Source of the DNA: DAIMZM01 sp036733985
Lineage (GTDB): Bacteria; Bacillota; Dehalobacteriia; UBA4068
Reading direction: 5' to 3'
Length of the DNA: 18,906 nucleotides
NCBI GenBank assembly: GCA_036733985.1
Contig: DAIMZM010000046.1
Coordinates: forward strand, 1 to 18,906
The translations under genes and the position numbers were made by a program. Positions 7,614 through 14,918 of the stretch are shown here, piece by piece. The stretch's first letter is position 1, and each line of letters starts with the position of its first letter. The notes below the pieces were generated by a model, which saw nothing but the letters and a program-made list of their open reading frames with translations, ran no database searches and was not told the DNA's origin.

Positions 7614-8248
7614 TGTTTGCCCCCCATCATTGCCAGGCATAAATCCACCGCTTCCTGGGCGTCTTCCCCATAGCCGTCGGCGCCGATCTCCCGGGCATAG
7701 TCCGGACTTAGCGGCGCGCCTCCCACGATAATCGGAAAACGCTGCCGCTCCCCTTCAGCCGCAAACAAATCAATGGTCTCCTTCATGCTGCCCATGGTCA
7801 GGGTCAGCAGGGCGGAAAGAGCCACCACATCCGCCTGATGCGCACGGGCCGCGGCCAGGAAAGCGCCGGGCGGCACATCATTGCCCAAATCCACCACGGT
7901 GAAGCCGTTGCTTTCCAGCAGCAGGGCTACCAGGTTTTTGCCGATATCGTGAAGGTCTCCCTTCACCGTGCCGATCACTACTTTGCCCCGGGATTCCGCT
8001 TCCCCGCCCAGCAGCGGTTTTAACGCTTCGATCACCGCAGCCACGGTAGCCGCGGACATCATCACCTCCGGTACGAACAGTTCCCCTTCTTTGAACAGGC
8101 TGCCCACTTCCGCCATGGCTGCCAGGAGGCCGTTGTTGATGATCGCCATGGGGGCGACGCCGGCTGCCAGATACTCCTGGGAAAGGGTCAGGGCTTCCCC
8201 CCGCTCCCCAGCCAATACCGCGTTGAACAATGCTTGATAATCTGTCAT
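7610..8248 (-). CDS. Cobalamin (corrinoid)-binding methyl carrier protein
   Basis: Corrinoid protein of 212 residues of the MtmC/MtbC/MttC-like family that carries a methyl group on cobalt. The N-terminal helical B12-binding cap domain spans about 1-85, and the Rossmann-like B12 domain about 88-210. The cobalt-coordinating histidine is H100 in GDLHDIGKN (97-105), and GGAPL at 176-180 is the usual later loop. The ATG at 8248 has AGAAGGAG seven bases upstream; an upstream in-frame ATG lies inside the RNase H gene and is less likely. It overlaps the methyltransferase gene by four bases, so the two proteins are probably made in matched amounts. No substrate-specific methyltransferase (MtmB/MttB type) and no reductive activase are adjacent. 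Confidence 0.92.
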   Translation of the reverse strand: MTDYQALFNAVLAGERGEALTLSQEYLAAGVAPMAIINNGLLAAMAEVGSLFKEGELFVPEVMMSAATVAAVIEALKPLLGGEAESRGKVVIGTVKGDLHDIGKNLVALLLESNGFTVVDLGNDVPPGAFLAAARAHQADVVALSALLTLTMGSMKETIDLFAAEGERQRFPIIVGGAPLSPDYAREIGADGYGEDAQEAVDLCLAMMGGKQ

Positions 8249-8261
8249 ACCCCGGCTCCTT

Positions 8262-8705
8262 CTACGTTTTTGCTTTTTTATTAATCGCTTTTCTGGCCAA
8301 TTCATCGCAGCGTTCGTTTTCCGGCTGCCCCTGATGCCCCCGAACCTTATGCCATTCCACCTGATGGATTTGGGCCAGGCGCCCTAATTCCTGCCAGAGA
8401 TCCTGATTGGCCACGGGTTCCTTTTTGCTGTTTACCCAGCCGTTTTTTTGCCAATTGGCCAGCCAGCCCTGGCGGAAGCCGTTGACCAGATAGGCGCTGT
8501 CGCTATAGAGCAGCACCCGGCAGGGCTCTTTCAGGGCTGAGAGGCCGGCGACGGCCGCCTGCAGTTCCATCCGCTGATTGGTGGTATCGGCCTCGGCGCC
8601 GGACAATTCCCGCTGCTGATCGCCATAAATCAGCAGGCAGCCCCAGCCGCCGGGGCCGGGATTGCCGGAACAAGCGCCGTCTGTATAAATTAAGACTGTT
8701 TTCAC
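8262..8705 (-). CDS. rnhA: Ribonuclease HI
   Basis: Ribonuclease HI, which cuts the RNA strand of RNA-DNA hybrids during replication and repair. The 147 residues fit the bacterial single-domain enzyme. The carboxylate tetrad is complete: D9 (YTDGACSGNPG), E47 (MELQAA), D69 (YSDSAYLVNG) and D134, plus catalytic H124 in the flexible loop. I choose GTG at 8705 as start because it gives the canonical N-terminus (MKTVLIYTDG) and is preceded by AGGA; the open frame runs further upstream but that part is unlike RNase H and lies in an AT-rich control region. The next gene follows after 13 bases and its ribosome binding site overlaps this stop, so RNase HI probably shares a transcript with the corrinoid methyl-transfer pair. 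Confidence 0.94.
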   Translation of the reverse strand: MKTVLIYTDGACSGNPGPGGWGCLLIYGDQQRELSGAEADTTNQRMELQAAVAGLSALKEPCRVLLYSDSAYLVNGFRQGWLANWQKNGWVNSKKEPVANQDLWQELGRLAQIHQVEWHKVRGHQGQPENERCDELARKAINKKAKT

Positions 8706-8743
8706 AAAAATTCCTGCTCCGCTCCATGCTAATAGCACAATTC

Positions 8744-8769
8744 TTTCGTTTAATAAAATTAAAGCGAAA
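8744..8769. repeat. Inverted repeat in the rnhA/lepB divergent region
   Basis: TTTCGTTTAAT (8744-8754) pairs with ATTAAAGCGAAA (8758-8769) around a three-base centre, with a single extra base in the right arm. It lies upstream of the rnhA start in AT-rich sequence, so it could be an operator or a hairpin in the rnhA leader. Confidence 0.5.
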
Positions 8770-8804
8770 CCTGCTTTTCCCTGCATAAAATCAAAAAAAA
8801 TTTC

Positions 8805-8833
8805 TTTATCCCAAAGCCTGATAGTGATATAAT
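8805..8833 (+). promoter_or_regulatory. Sigma-A-type promoter for the signal peptidase gene
   Basis: A perfect TATAAT (8828-8833) with an extended-10 TG at 8825-8826; 17 bases upstream lies a weak -35 (TTTATC, 8805-8810). Predicted start near 8840, about 65 bases ahead of the GTG at 8904. The extended -10 would compensate for the poor -35. Confidence 0.6.
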
Positions 8834-8903
8834 ATAATTTAGTCATACATTCCGTTAAGCGTATTGGTTAAACTGATTGCATAAAAAGTAAGCAGGTGAT
8901 GCA

Positions 8904-10268
8904 GTGTCCGCACAGGATGATCTTACCATGAAACAAGCCCCGGCAACCCCACCCTTGGCCGGGCGCATTTATAAGCTGCCTTATGAAAACGGGGTGGTGG
9001 ATTCGCTGCTGGAGATTGCGGAGAAGGCTCAGAAGCAGGCCGCCGTATCGGAACAAGCCTGCAAACGTGCGATGTCCAATAACGAAAACACCATGACCAC
9101 GGTATTGCCTGCCTATCCCCAGGCCAGGGACGGCCTTTCCGCCAGCATCATCTACAGCACCCGTTCGCTGATGCTTTCCGCGGAATCCGCCTATCAGGCC
9201 CAGGCCTCGGTCTGCGAAGCCCTGGCCGCCGCGGCCCGGGCCGCGGCTGAAGAGCGGCACCGCCTGAGCCAGCGCATTGACCAGGTTTGCGCGGAAATCA
9301 CGGACCTGGATAAAGAATCCGCCTCTCTGCGGGCGGCTTTCGCCAATATTGCCGACAGCGCCCGGGTGGAGGAAGCCTATTCCACCGAACAGGCCAAAAA
9401 GCTGCTGGCCACCTTAGAGACGGCTTATCAGAAGCATGACCTTAACCGCCGCCTGCACCAGGGGCTTTCGGAAACCGAGGCCAATATCGAATACCTGGGC
9501 ACGATCAATGTGGAAGCCCGGCGCTATCTCCATGAGATAGAGGCCCTGTCCAAACGGGCCAAGGATGAATGGCAGCGCATTGTGGAGCTGTTTCATATCG
9601 ACGAGCAGCAATTGCGGGAACTGAATGACCGCACCACACCGGCCATGCGGGCTTTCGGCCCCGGAGACCGGCAGCAGGGGCCTGCCCGGCCCCAGCAAGC
9701 CCCGGCCCCGGCCCGGCCTGAGGCCCCTCCCCGGGAAAGCCTGCCGGCCATTATCTGGTCTTATGTGAAAGTCGTCCTCCTGGCTTTTCTGGTGGCTTTT
9801 GTGCTCCGGGCTTATGTTTTCGACGTCACCAAAGTGGACGGCACCTCCATGTATCCCACCCTGGAGGACCGGGACAGCCTGATCACGGATAAGATCTCTT
9901 ATCTTATTTCCCAGCCGGAGCGGGGCGATATCGTGGTGCTGAAAGCGCCGGATATGCCGGGGCATGATTATATCAAGCGCGTCATCGGCTTGCCCAATGA
10001 AGAGCTGCAAATCATGAACGGCCGGGTTTATATTGATGGTGTGGCCCTGGACGAGCCCTATTTGGACAACGCCGTCACAGAAGGGGATGACCATCTGATC
10101 ATTCCGGACGGCTTCTACTTTGTCATGGGGGACAACCGCGGCGACAGCCGGGACAGCCGACTGGACAGCATCGGCGTGATCAACGGCGATACCATCAGCG
10201 GCAAAGCCGTATTCCGCATCTTCCCCGTCAGCGGCTTCGGCAAGCTGGACAAAGCCGGCGCGGAATAG
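8904..10268 (+). CDS. lepB: Signal peptidase I with a long N-terminal helical (coiled-coil-like) extension
   Basis: Type I signal peptidase, which removes signal peptides from exported proteins at the outer face of the membrane. The peptidase part is residues 283-454: one membrane segment (about 283-303), catalytic Ser315 (GTSMYPTL), catalytic Lys358 (DYIKRVIGLP) and the GDNR box at 409-412 with SRDSR at 415-419. The peptidase half alone has the usual length of a Gram-positive enzyme. Ahead of it are about 280 extra residues: an Ala/Glu/Lys/Arg-rich helical region (about 30-245) likely to form coiled coils, then a Pro/Gln/Ala-rich linker (about 253-281). With the usual one-segment topology the extension would be cytoplasmic. 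GTG at 8904 has AGGTGAT upstream; ATG at 8928 is an alternative start. It is the only plus-strand gene in the window. Confidence 0.93.
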   Translation: MSAQDDLTMKQAPATPPLAGRIYKLPYENGVVDSLLEIAEKAQKQAAVSEQACKRAMSNNENTMTTVLPAYPQARDGLSASIIYSTRSLMLSAESAYQAQASVCEALAAAARAAAEERHRLSQRIDQVCAEITDLDKESASLRAAFANIADSARVEEAYSTEQAKKLLATLETAYQKHDLNRRLHQGLSETEANIEYLGTINVEARRYLHEIEALSKRAKDEWQRIVELFHIDEQQLRELNDRTTPAMRAFGPGDRQQGPARPQQAPAPARPEAPPRESLPAIIWSYVKVVLLAFLVAFVLRAYVFDVTKVDGTSMYPTLEDRDSLITDKISYLISQPERGDIVVLKAPDMPGHDYIKRVIGLPNEELQIMNGRVYIDGVALDEPYLDNAVTEGDDHLIIPDGFYFVMGDNRGDSRDSRLDSIGVINGDTISGKAVFRIFPVSGFGKLDKAGAE

Positions 10269-10306
10269 CCTTGTCGCCGTAAAGCAGATAGCGGATATAG
10301 GGATAT

Positions 10307-10336
10307 AAAAAGCCCGCCCTTTCAGGGCGGCTTTTT
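10307..10336. terminator. Bidirectional terminator between lepB and the aminotransferase
   Basis: AAAAAGCC-GCCCT / AGGGC-GGCTTTTT hairpin with a TTC loop, flanked by A-run and T-run, so it can stop transcription from both sides. It lies 38 bases after the lepB stop and below the convergent aminotransferase gene. Confidence 0.88.
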
Positions 10337-10345
10337 CCATGAGCA

Positions 10346-10415
10346 GCAGCAACAAGCGGCATGTCCGCTCCCGGCAAGCAGGGGCTAACAGGGAGCGGCG
10401 GAAAACGCTTGCTGC
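10346..10415. repeat. Nested inverted repeat below the aminotransferase gene
   Basis: Outer arms GCAGCAACAAGCG (10346-10358) and CGCTTGCTGC (10406-10415) enclose inner arms CCGCTCCC (10365-10372) and GGGAGCGG (10391-10398) around an 18-base loop. In the aminotransferase transcript this would form a long 3' stem before the terminator. There is no open reading frame of interest in the interval. Confidence 0.55.
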
Positions 10416-10428
10416 CTCTTGCTGCTTC

Positions 10429-11697
10429 CTAGCCCAGCAGCTTCTCCACAGTGGCCAGCTTGACCGCGTGGCAGAACAGCTCCATGGCCTGGCCCAGCTC
10501 ATTCAGGGGCGGGAAGCTGGGGGCAATGCGGATACTGCTGTCTTCCGGGTCTTTGCCGTAAGGGAAGGTGGCCCCGGCCCCGGTCAGCACCATGCCGGCT
10601 TCCTTGCACAGGGCGACGATACGCCGGGCCGTGCCGGGCATAGCGTTAACGCCGATAAAATAGCCGCCTTTGGGCCGGTTCCAGGTGGCAATGCCCAGGG
10701 GCGCGATTTCCTGGTCCAGCATATCCAGAACCAGCTGGAATTTAGGCTTCAGGATGGCGCCATGCTTAGCCATGAGGGCCTCCACCGCGGCCAAATCCGG
10801 CAGAAAACGGCAATGGCGCAATTGGTTCACCTTGTCATAACAGATGGTCTGGAGGGCCAGCTGCTTTTCCGTCCAGGCATAGTTGGCCGGGCTCATGGCC
10901 ATGGCGGCAATACCCGCGCCGGCCATGGTGATTTTGGAAAACGAGGCGAACATATAGACCCGGTCCTCATGGCCCGCCGCCTGGCAGGCCTGGTAAATAT
11001 TGGCCAGATGGTCCCGGTCCGTTGGATCCAGGTGATGGAGGCCATAGGCGTTATCCCAGAAAATGCGGAAATCCGGGGCCGCCGCGTCCATTTTTGCCAG
11101 CCGCGCCACAGTTTCGTCGCTGTAGGTGACGCCTTCCGGGTTGCTGTACATGGGCACACACCAGATGCCTTTCACCGCCGGGTCTTTTACCAGCGTTTCC
11201 ACCAGATCCATATCCGGGCCCGTGGACGTCATGGGCACGGTGACCATTTCCAGGCCGAAATATTCGGTAATGGCAAAATGCCGGTCATAGCCGGGCGCGG
11301 GGCAAAGGAATTTGGCCTTTTCCAGCCGGCACCAGGGCGTCAGGCCCGGCAGCGCCCCATGGGTATAAGCCCGGCAGACCATATCGTACATCAAGTTCAG
11401 GCTGGCGGAGCCGCCAATGATCACTTGGCCCGGATCAATGCCGAAGATCTCCCCGAACAGCCGTTTGGCTTCGGGTATGCCGGTCAGGCCGCCGTAATTG
11501 CGCACATCTTCGCCGGCGGCGTCCTTAAAACCCTCCAGCCCGCCTAATAAAGCCCGGCTAAAGTCCAGCTGCTCCGGACAGGGCTTGCCCCGGGTCATGT
11601 TCAGCTGCAGGCCTTTACTCTTAAAGGCGGCGCAGGCTGCTGTTTCCTCAGCCAGCATCGCCGTTAATTGCGCCTTGTTCATTTCCTGTATCCTCAT
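10429..11697 (-). CDS. PLP-dependent aminotransferase, aspartate aminotransferase class Ic-like
   Basis: Fold-type I aminotransferase of 422 residues, matching the aspartate aminotransferase Ic group (the family of the Corynebacterium enzyme), which exchanges amino groups between aspartate and 2-oxoglutarate. Features are the N-terminal LNMTRGKPCPEQLD segment, NYGGLTGIPEAK at 67-78, cofactor-binding WDNAY at 214-218, the Schiff-base lysine K255 in FASFSKITMAG, and substrate carboxylate-binding R390 in SSIRIAPSFPP. ATG at 11697 is chosen since GAGGAGG lies seven bases upstream. The pyrD gene ends 46 bases upstream; aspartate feeds pyrimidine synthesis, so the pairing makes metabolic sense, though this is inference. 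The C-terminus ends normally before the shared terminator. Confidence 0.87.
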   Translation of the reverse strand: MRIQEMNKAQLTAMLAEETAACAAFKSKGLQLNMTRGKPCPEQLDFSRALLGGLEGFKDAAGEDVRNYGGLTGIPEAKRLFGEIFGIDPGQVIIGGSASLNLMYDMVCRAYTHGALPGLTPWCRLEKAKFLCPAPGYDRHFAITEYFGLEMVTVPMTSTGPDMDLVETLVKDPAVKGIWCVPMYSNPEGVTYSDETVARLAKMDAAAPDFRIFWDNAYGLHHLDPTDRDHLANIYQACQAAGHEDRVYMFASFSKITMAGAGIAAMAMSPANYAWTEKQLALQTICYDKVNQLRHCRFLPDLAAVEALMAKHGAILKPKFQLVLDMLDQEIAPLGIATWNRPKGGYFIGVNAMPGTARRIVALCKEAGMVLTGAGATFPYGKDPEDSSIRIAPSFPPLNELGQAMELFCHAVKLATVEKLLG

Positions 11698-11743
11698 TGC
11701 ATAACCTCCTCGATTCTCTTTCATGCAGTTAAGCGAAACGCTG

Positions 11744-12652
11744 TTACCAGGCCGCGCCTACCAGATCGGACACGTTTTCCACGCCATGGCTGTCCAGCCA
11801 GGCGTTCAGCTCGGTGATGATTTGCGGTGCGGCGCTGGGATTATGAAAATTGGCGGAACCGATCTGGAAAGCCGCGGCTCCGGCCATCATAAATTCAATG
11901 GCGTCAGCAGCGGAGGTAATGCCCCCCATGCCGATGACGGGAATAGACACCCCATGGCTGGTCTGCCAGACCATCCGCAAGGCCACCGGCTTCACTGCCG
12001 GGCCGGACAGGCCGCCGAAGGTATTGGCCAGCAGAGGCCGGCGGTGTTCCACGTCAATGGCCATGCCCAGCAGGGTATTGATCAAGGATACCGCGTCCGC
12101 GCCGGCAGCCTCCACTGCTTTGGCGATTTCCGTGATATCCGTCACATTCGGCGTCAGCTTGGCGATCAGCGGCAGCCTGGTAACCTGCCGCACCAAAGAT
12201 ATGACCTGCCCGGCAATGGCCGGATCCGCACCAAAGGCCATGCCGCCGCATTTCACATTGGGGCAGGAGATATTCACTTCCAGGGCGGCAATGCCGGAGG
12301 CCTGCTCCGCCAGCTCCGCCAGGCGGCGGTAATCCTCCGGCTCATGCCCGGCAATATTCAGGATGACGGCCGTATCAAACTGGCAGAGGAAGGGCAATTC
12401 CGTAGCCAGTACTTTCTCGATCCCCGGATTTTGCAGGCCCACGCTGTTCAGCATACCCGAAGGGGTTTCGGCAATCCGGGGCGGCGGATTGCCCAGGCGG
12501 GGCTCCAGCGTGGTGCCCTTCACCGAAATGCCGCCCAGCAGGGAGAGGTCGAACAGCTCCGCCAGCTCCCGGCCATAGCCGGAGGTGCCGCTGGCTGTGA
12601 TCAGGGGGTTTTTCATTTTCAGGCCGGCAACGTCCACATTCAGATCAGCCAT
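11744..12652 (-). CDS. pyrD: Dihydroorotate dehydrogenase B, catalytic subunit
   Basis: Class 1B dihydroorotate dehydrogenase (302 residues), which oxidises dihydroorotate to orotate in pyrimidine synthesis using FMN and passes electrons to PyrK. The FMN-binding region includes K45 (GGISVKGTT), catalytic base Cys130 in NISCPNVK (a Cys marks class 1), and a GMGGITSAADA phosphate-binding loop near the C-terminus. No membrane-anchoring N-terminal helix is present, as expected for class 1. The ATG at 12652 lies within the last codons of pyrK (eight-base overlap), consistent with coupled synthesis of the two partners. No PyrR-type attenuator is seen upstream. Confidence 0.95.
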   Translation of the reverse strand: MADLNVDVAGLKMKNPLITASGTSGYGRELAELFDLSLLGGISVKGTTLEPRLGNPPPRIAETPSGMLNSVGLQNPGIEKVLATELPFLCQFDTAVILNIAGHEPEDYRRLAELAEQASGIAALEVNISCPNVKCGGMAFGADPAIAGQVISLVRQVTRLPLIAKLTPNVTDITEIAKAVEAAGADAVSLINTLLGMAIDVEHRRPLLANTFGGLSGPAVKPVALRMVWQTSHGVSIPVIGMGGITSAADAIEFMMAGAAAFQIGSANFHNPSAAPQIITELNAWLDSHGVENVSDLVGAAW

Positions 12653-13433
12653 GGAAGAACACCTCCTTGGCCCAGAATACGGGGCCTTCCCGGCAGACCC
12701 GCTGGTAGCTGATATCCCCTTCCCCGTCCCGGTGCTCGCAAACGCAGCCCATACAGACGCCGAAGCCGCAGCCCATCCGCTCCTCCAGGGAGACCTGGCA
12801 GGGCACGTCGTAAGCCATGGCCCAGGCAGCGGCCTTTTTCATCATGGGCAGGGGGCCGCAGACATAAGCCATATCATAGCGGGGCTCGTCCGAGAAAAAG
12901 ATATCGATGCGCCCCTTTTCCCCCATAGTGCCGTCTTCGGTAGCGATAAAGCTTCGACCCTGATGGGAAAATTCCTCCACGCAAATAATATGTTCCGCGC
13001 TTTGCCCTCCCAGGATGATATCCACGGCAATGCCCTGGCGCTCCAGCTCCTGGGCCAGGGGCAGCAAGGTGGCGATACCGCTGCCGCCGCCCACCAGCAC
13101 CGCACTTTCCATGGCTGCCGGGCCGATTTTCCAGCCATTGCCCAGGGGGCCCAGGATATCGATGCGTTCCCCGGCCTTCAGGCGGCTCATGGCCTTGGTG
13201 CCTTTACCCGTCAGCTTATAGATGACGCGGAGGGTGCCCCGGTCCCGGTTGATGGCGTTGATGCCCATGGGCCGCTTCAGGAAAGGGCTTTCCCCGGTGA
13301 CGGCCGTGAGCATCATAAACTGCCCCGGCCTGGCTTCGGCAGCCAGGGCCGGCGCCAGCAGCTCCATCAGGTAAAAATCCGCCTTCACCCGGATTTTTTC
13401 GTTAATCAGTATTTTCGCTTTGATCAGTTGCAT
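12645..13433 (-). CDS. pyrK: Dihydroorotate dehydrogenase B, electron transfer subunit
   Basis: PyrK (262 residues) links the PyrD flavin to NAD+. It has a ferredoxin-reductase-like FAD domain (RPMGI at 54-58), a nucleotide-binding domain (LVGGGSGIA about 113-121) with the VCGPLPMM segment, and a C-terminal [2Fe-2S] site with C222, C227, C230 and C247 (CGFGVCMGC motif). The ATG at 13433 is chosen because it gives the canonical MQLIKAKI-type start and has GGGGTG upstream; the start overlaps the end of the ppx gene by ten bases. Directly followed by pyrD with overlap, so the two are certainly co-expressed. Confidence 0.95.
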   Translation of the reverse strand: MQLIKAKILINEKIRVKADFYLMELLAPALAAEARPGQFMMLTAVTGESPFLKRPMGINAINRDRGTLRVIYKLTGKGTKAMSRLKAGERIDILGPLGNGWKIGPAAMESAVLVGGGSGIATLLPLAQELERQGIAVDIILGGQSAEHIICVEEFSHQGRSFIATEDGTMGEKGRIDIFFSDEPRYDMAYVCGPLPMMKKAAAWAMAYDVPCQVSLEERMGCGFGVCMGCVCEHRDGEGDISYQRVCREGPVFWAKEVFFHG

Positions 13434-14302
13434 AGCTTCACCCCTATCATTTCCGCGATAGCGCCATCCAGGATGCCGCCGCCGCAAACTTTGACTGTTT
13501 GGATGTCCAGGATTTCCAGGAGGGAGAGCCAGATATCCAGGCCCTGCTCCATAATGTGGCCCCGCTTATGCAGCAAGGGCGAGCGGGCGCAGCGTTCCGG
13601 GAGGCTCAGGGGCAGCAGTTCCTGGCGCAGCTTTACCAAATCCCCGTAAGCCAGAACAGCCCCTTCGATAGCTTCCCGCTGATAGGCCCTCAGCCCCAGC
13701 TGCAGCCCCGCGGCCGTGGTAATGGTACCGCCCACGCCCACCAGGGTAGCGGCGTCATTCAGCCGCTGCAGAGAGAGGGCGAGCCGCCTTTTGATCTCCG
13801 CCCTGCTCCAACCGTTGACCTTGGCCCGAAGGGCTCCCACATTGGCGCTGACGGCCTTGACCGTATCGCCCAGATCATAAACGAGCTCGGTGGAACTGCC
13901 GCCTACGTCCGCCACGGGCCAGGCCGCCGGAACCTGCAGGGAAACCCGGGCGCCCAGATAGGACAGGCGGGCTTCCTGCTCCCCGTTTATAATTTCCAGC
14001 CGGGGCGCGCGGGGCGCGGCAGAGGCAATGGCGGCCAGCAACTCGCCGCTGTTCAGGGCGTCCCGCACTGCCGAAGTGGCCAGGATGCGCACCTGCTGCA
14101 CGCCCAGGACGGCCAGCTCGTCCATGTATTCGCCCACAATGGCGGCAGTCTCGGCAATGGCGGAAGAAAGCAGCCGGCCTTGGTTTCCCGCGCCCAGCCC
14201 GGTGGTGGCCAGGTAATTCCGGCGCTGGCAAAGGTTGTCCCCTTGAGCCCGGGCCGTCAGCATCTGCACCGTATTGGAGCCGATATCAATGGCTGCAAAC
14301 AT
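13424..14302 (-). CDS. ppx: Ppx/GppA family exopolyphosphatase-like protein
   Basis: Member of the actin-like-fold Ppx/GppA family, which hydrolyses polyphosphate or the pppGpp 5'-phosphate. The 292 residues place it in the short two-domain group lacking the C-terminal HD-like domain. Motifs are DIGSNT at 6-11, ATSAVRDA at 75-82, INGEQEARLSYLG at 105-117 with the catalytic-type glutamates, DVGGSSTEL at 132-140 and GVGGTITTAAG at 189-199. ATG at 14302 has GGAGGG five bases upstream. It follows the S1-domain gene, an order I recall from other spore-forming Clostridia, and overlaps pyrK. Whether the substrate is polyphosphate or pppGpp cannot be decided. Confidence 0.88.
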   Translation of the reverse strand: MFAAIDIGSNTVQMLTARAQGDNLCQRRNYLATTGLGAGNQGRLLSSAIAETAAIVGEYMDELAVLGVQQVRILATSAVRDALNSGELLAAIASAAPRAPRLEIINGEQEARLSYLGARVSLQVPAAWPVADVGGSSTELVYDLGDTVKAVSANVGALRAKVNGWSRAEIKRRLALSLQRLNDAATLVGVGGTITTAAGLQLGLRAYQREAIEGAVLAYGDLVKLRQELLPLSLPERCARSPLLHKRGHIMEQGLDIWLSLLEILDIQTVKVCGGGILDGAIAEMIGVKLCN

Positions 14303-14346
14303 AGTATCCCTCCCTGGCTTTGAATTATCAGCTAAGCCTATTTAAG

Positions 14347-14372
14347 AAAAAACCATCCATTGGGATGGTTTT
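14347..14372 (-). terminator. Intrinsic terminator of the S1-domain gene
   Basis: On the minus strand AAAACCATCC-CAAT-GGATGGTTTTTT forms a clean hairpin with a T-run. Its A-rich left arm overlaps the TAA stop codon of the S1 gene, so termination follows the end of translation immediately. The T-run plus A-run could also act in the other direction. Confidence 0.9.
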
Positions 14373-14763
14373 AACGTCCTTTTCTGCCTTCCTGGTGTTT
14401 CTTCAAAGCAACCAGCTTTTCATTGCTGTCCTTCATGAAGCGGGCTAACTTATCCTCAAAGCCGATTTCCGTCACCGGCGCTTCATGAAAGAATACTTCC
14501 GCCGGCGGCTTTGGCGTTGGCGCCGGCGGCGGTGCGGCCTGTTTCACCGATAAACCGATCTTATGCTCATTTTCCATGGAAACCACCTTGACCTTAACGA
14601 TATCGCCAATGGCTAGGTAGTTGTTGATATCCTTCACATAGGTATTGGCCACCTCGGAAATATGCACCAAACCGGATTGGCCGCCTCCCAAGTCAACAAA
14701 AGCGCCAAAAGAGGTAATCCGCGTCACTTTCCCCTCAATGATGTCGCCTACGCTGATTGCCAT
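14371..14763 (-). CDS. S1 domain RNA-binding protein, YabR-like
   Basis: Protein of 130 residues with one S1 RNA-binding domain (about 1-75: VGDIIEGKVTRITSFGAFVDL, GLVHISE, GDIVKVKV segments), a Pro-rich linker (about 77-90) and a basic C-terminal tail (FEDKLARFMKDS...). This architecture and its place next to divIC match YabR/general stress protein 13-like proteins, thought to act on ribosomes or mRNA. ATG at 14763 is preferred over one three codons upstream because AAGG is then at a workable distance. A perfect consensus promoter and a terminator frame the gene, so it is probably strongly expressed as a single-gene unit. Confidence 0.88.
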   Translation of the reverse strand: MAISVGDIIEGKVTRITSFGAFVDLGGGQSGLVHISEVANTYVKDINNYLAIGDIVKVKVVSMENEHKIGLSVKQAAPPPAPTPKPPAEVFFHEAPVTEIGFEDKLARFMKDSNEKLVALKKHQEGRKGR

Positions 14764-14795
14764 ACCATACATCCTTCCGCTATTCCTAGTGTTAC

Positions 14796-14824
14796 ATTAT
14801 AGTAAAACAGCGGGAGAATGTCAA
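14796..14824 (-). promoter_or_regulatory. Consensus sigma-A promoter of the S1-domain gene
   Basis: Minus strand TTGACA (14819-14824), 17-base spacer, TATAAT (14796-14801): both hexamers match the consensus exactly. Predicted start near 14789, about 26 bases ahead of the ATG at 14763. Confidence 0.93.
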
Positions 14825-14918
14825 ACATTTTTCTTCAAATATTTCTATCTATTCAGATTCGGATCGTCTCAGCTGTCCGGGCCACAGGCACCGGCCTTTG
14901 CCGCCCGCTAAATAATCA

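Noticed and set aside
10339..11547. 402-codon plus-strand open frame opposite the aminotransferase
   Set aside because: Shadow of a well-supported minus-strand gene; it begins inside the terminator/inverted-repeat region and its protein is compositionally biased.
14303..14346. Promoter for ppx
   Set aside because: GATAAT could be a -10 but only a T-run stands where the -35 should be; left unannotated, though the terminator upstream makes some promoter here likely.
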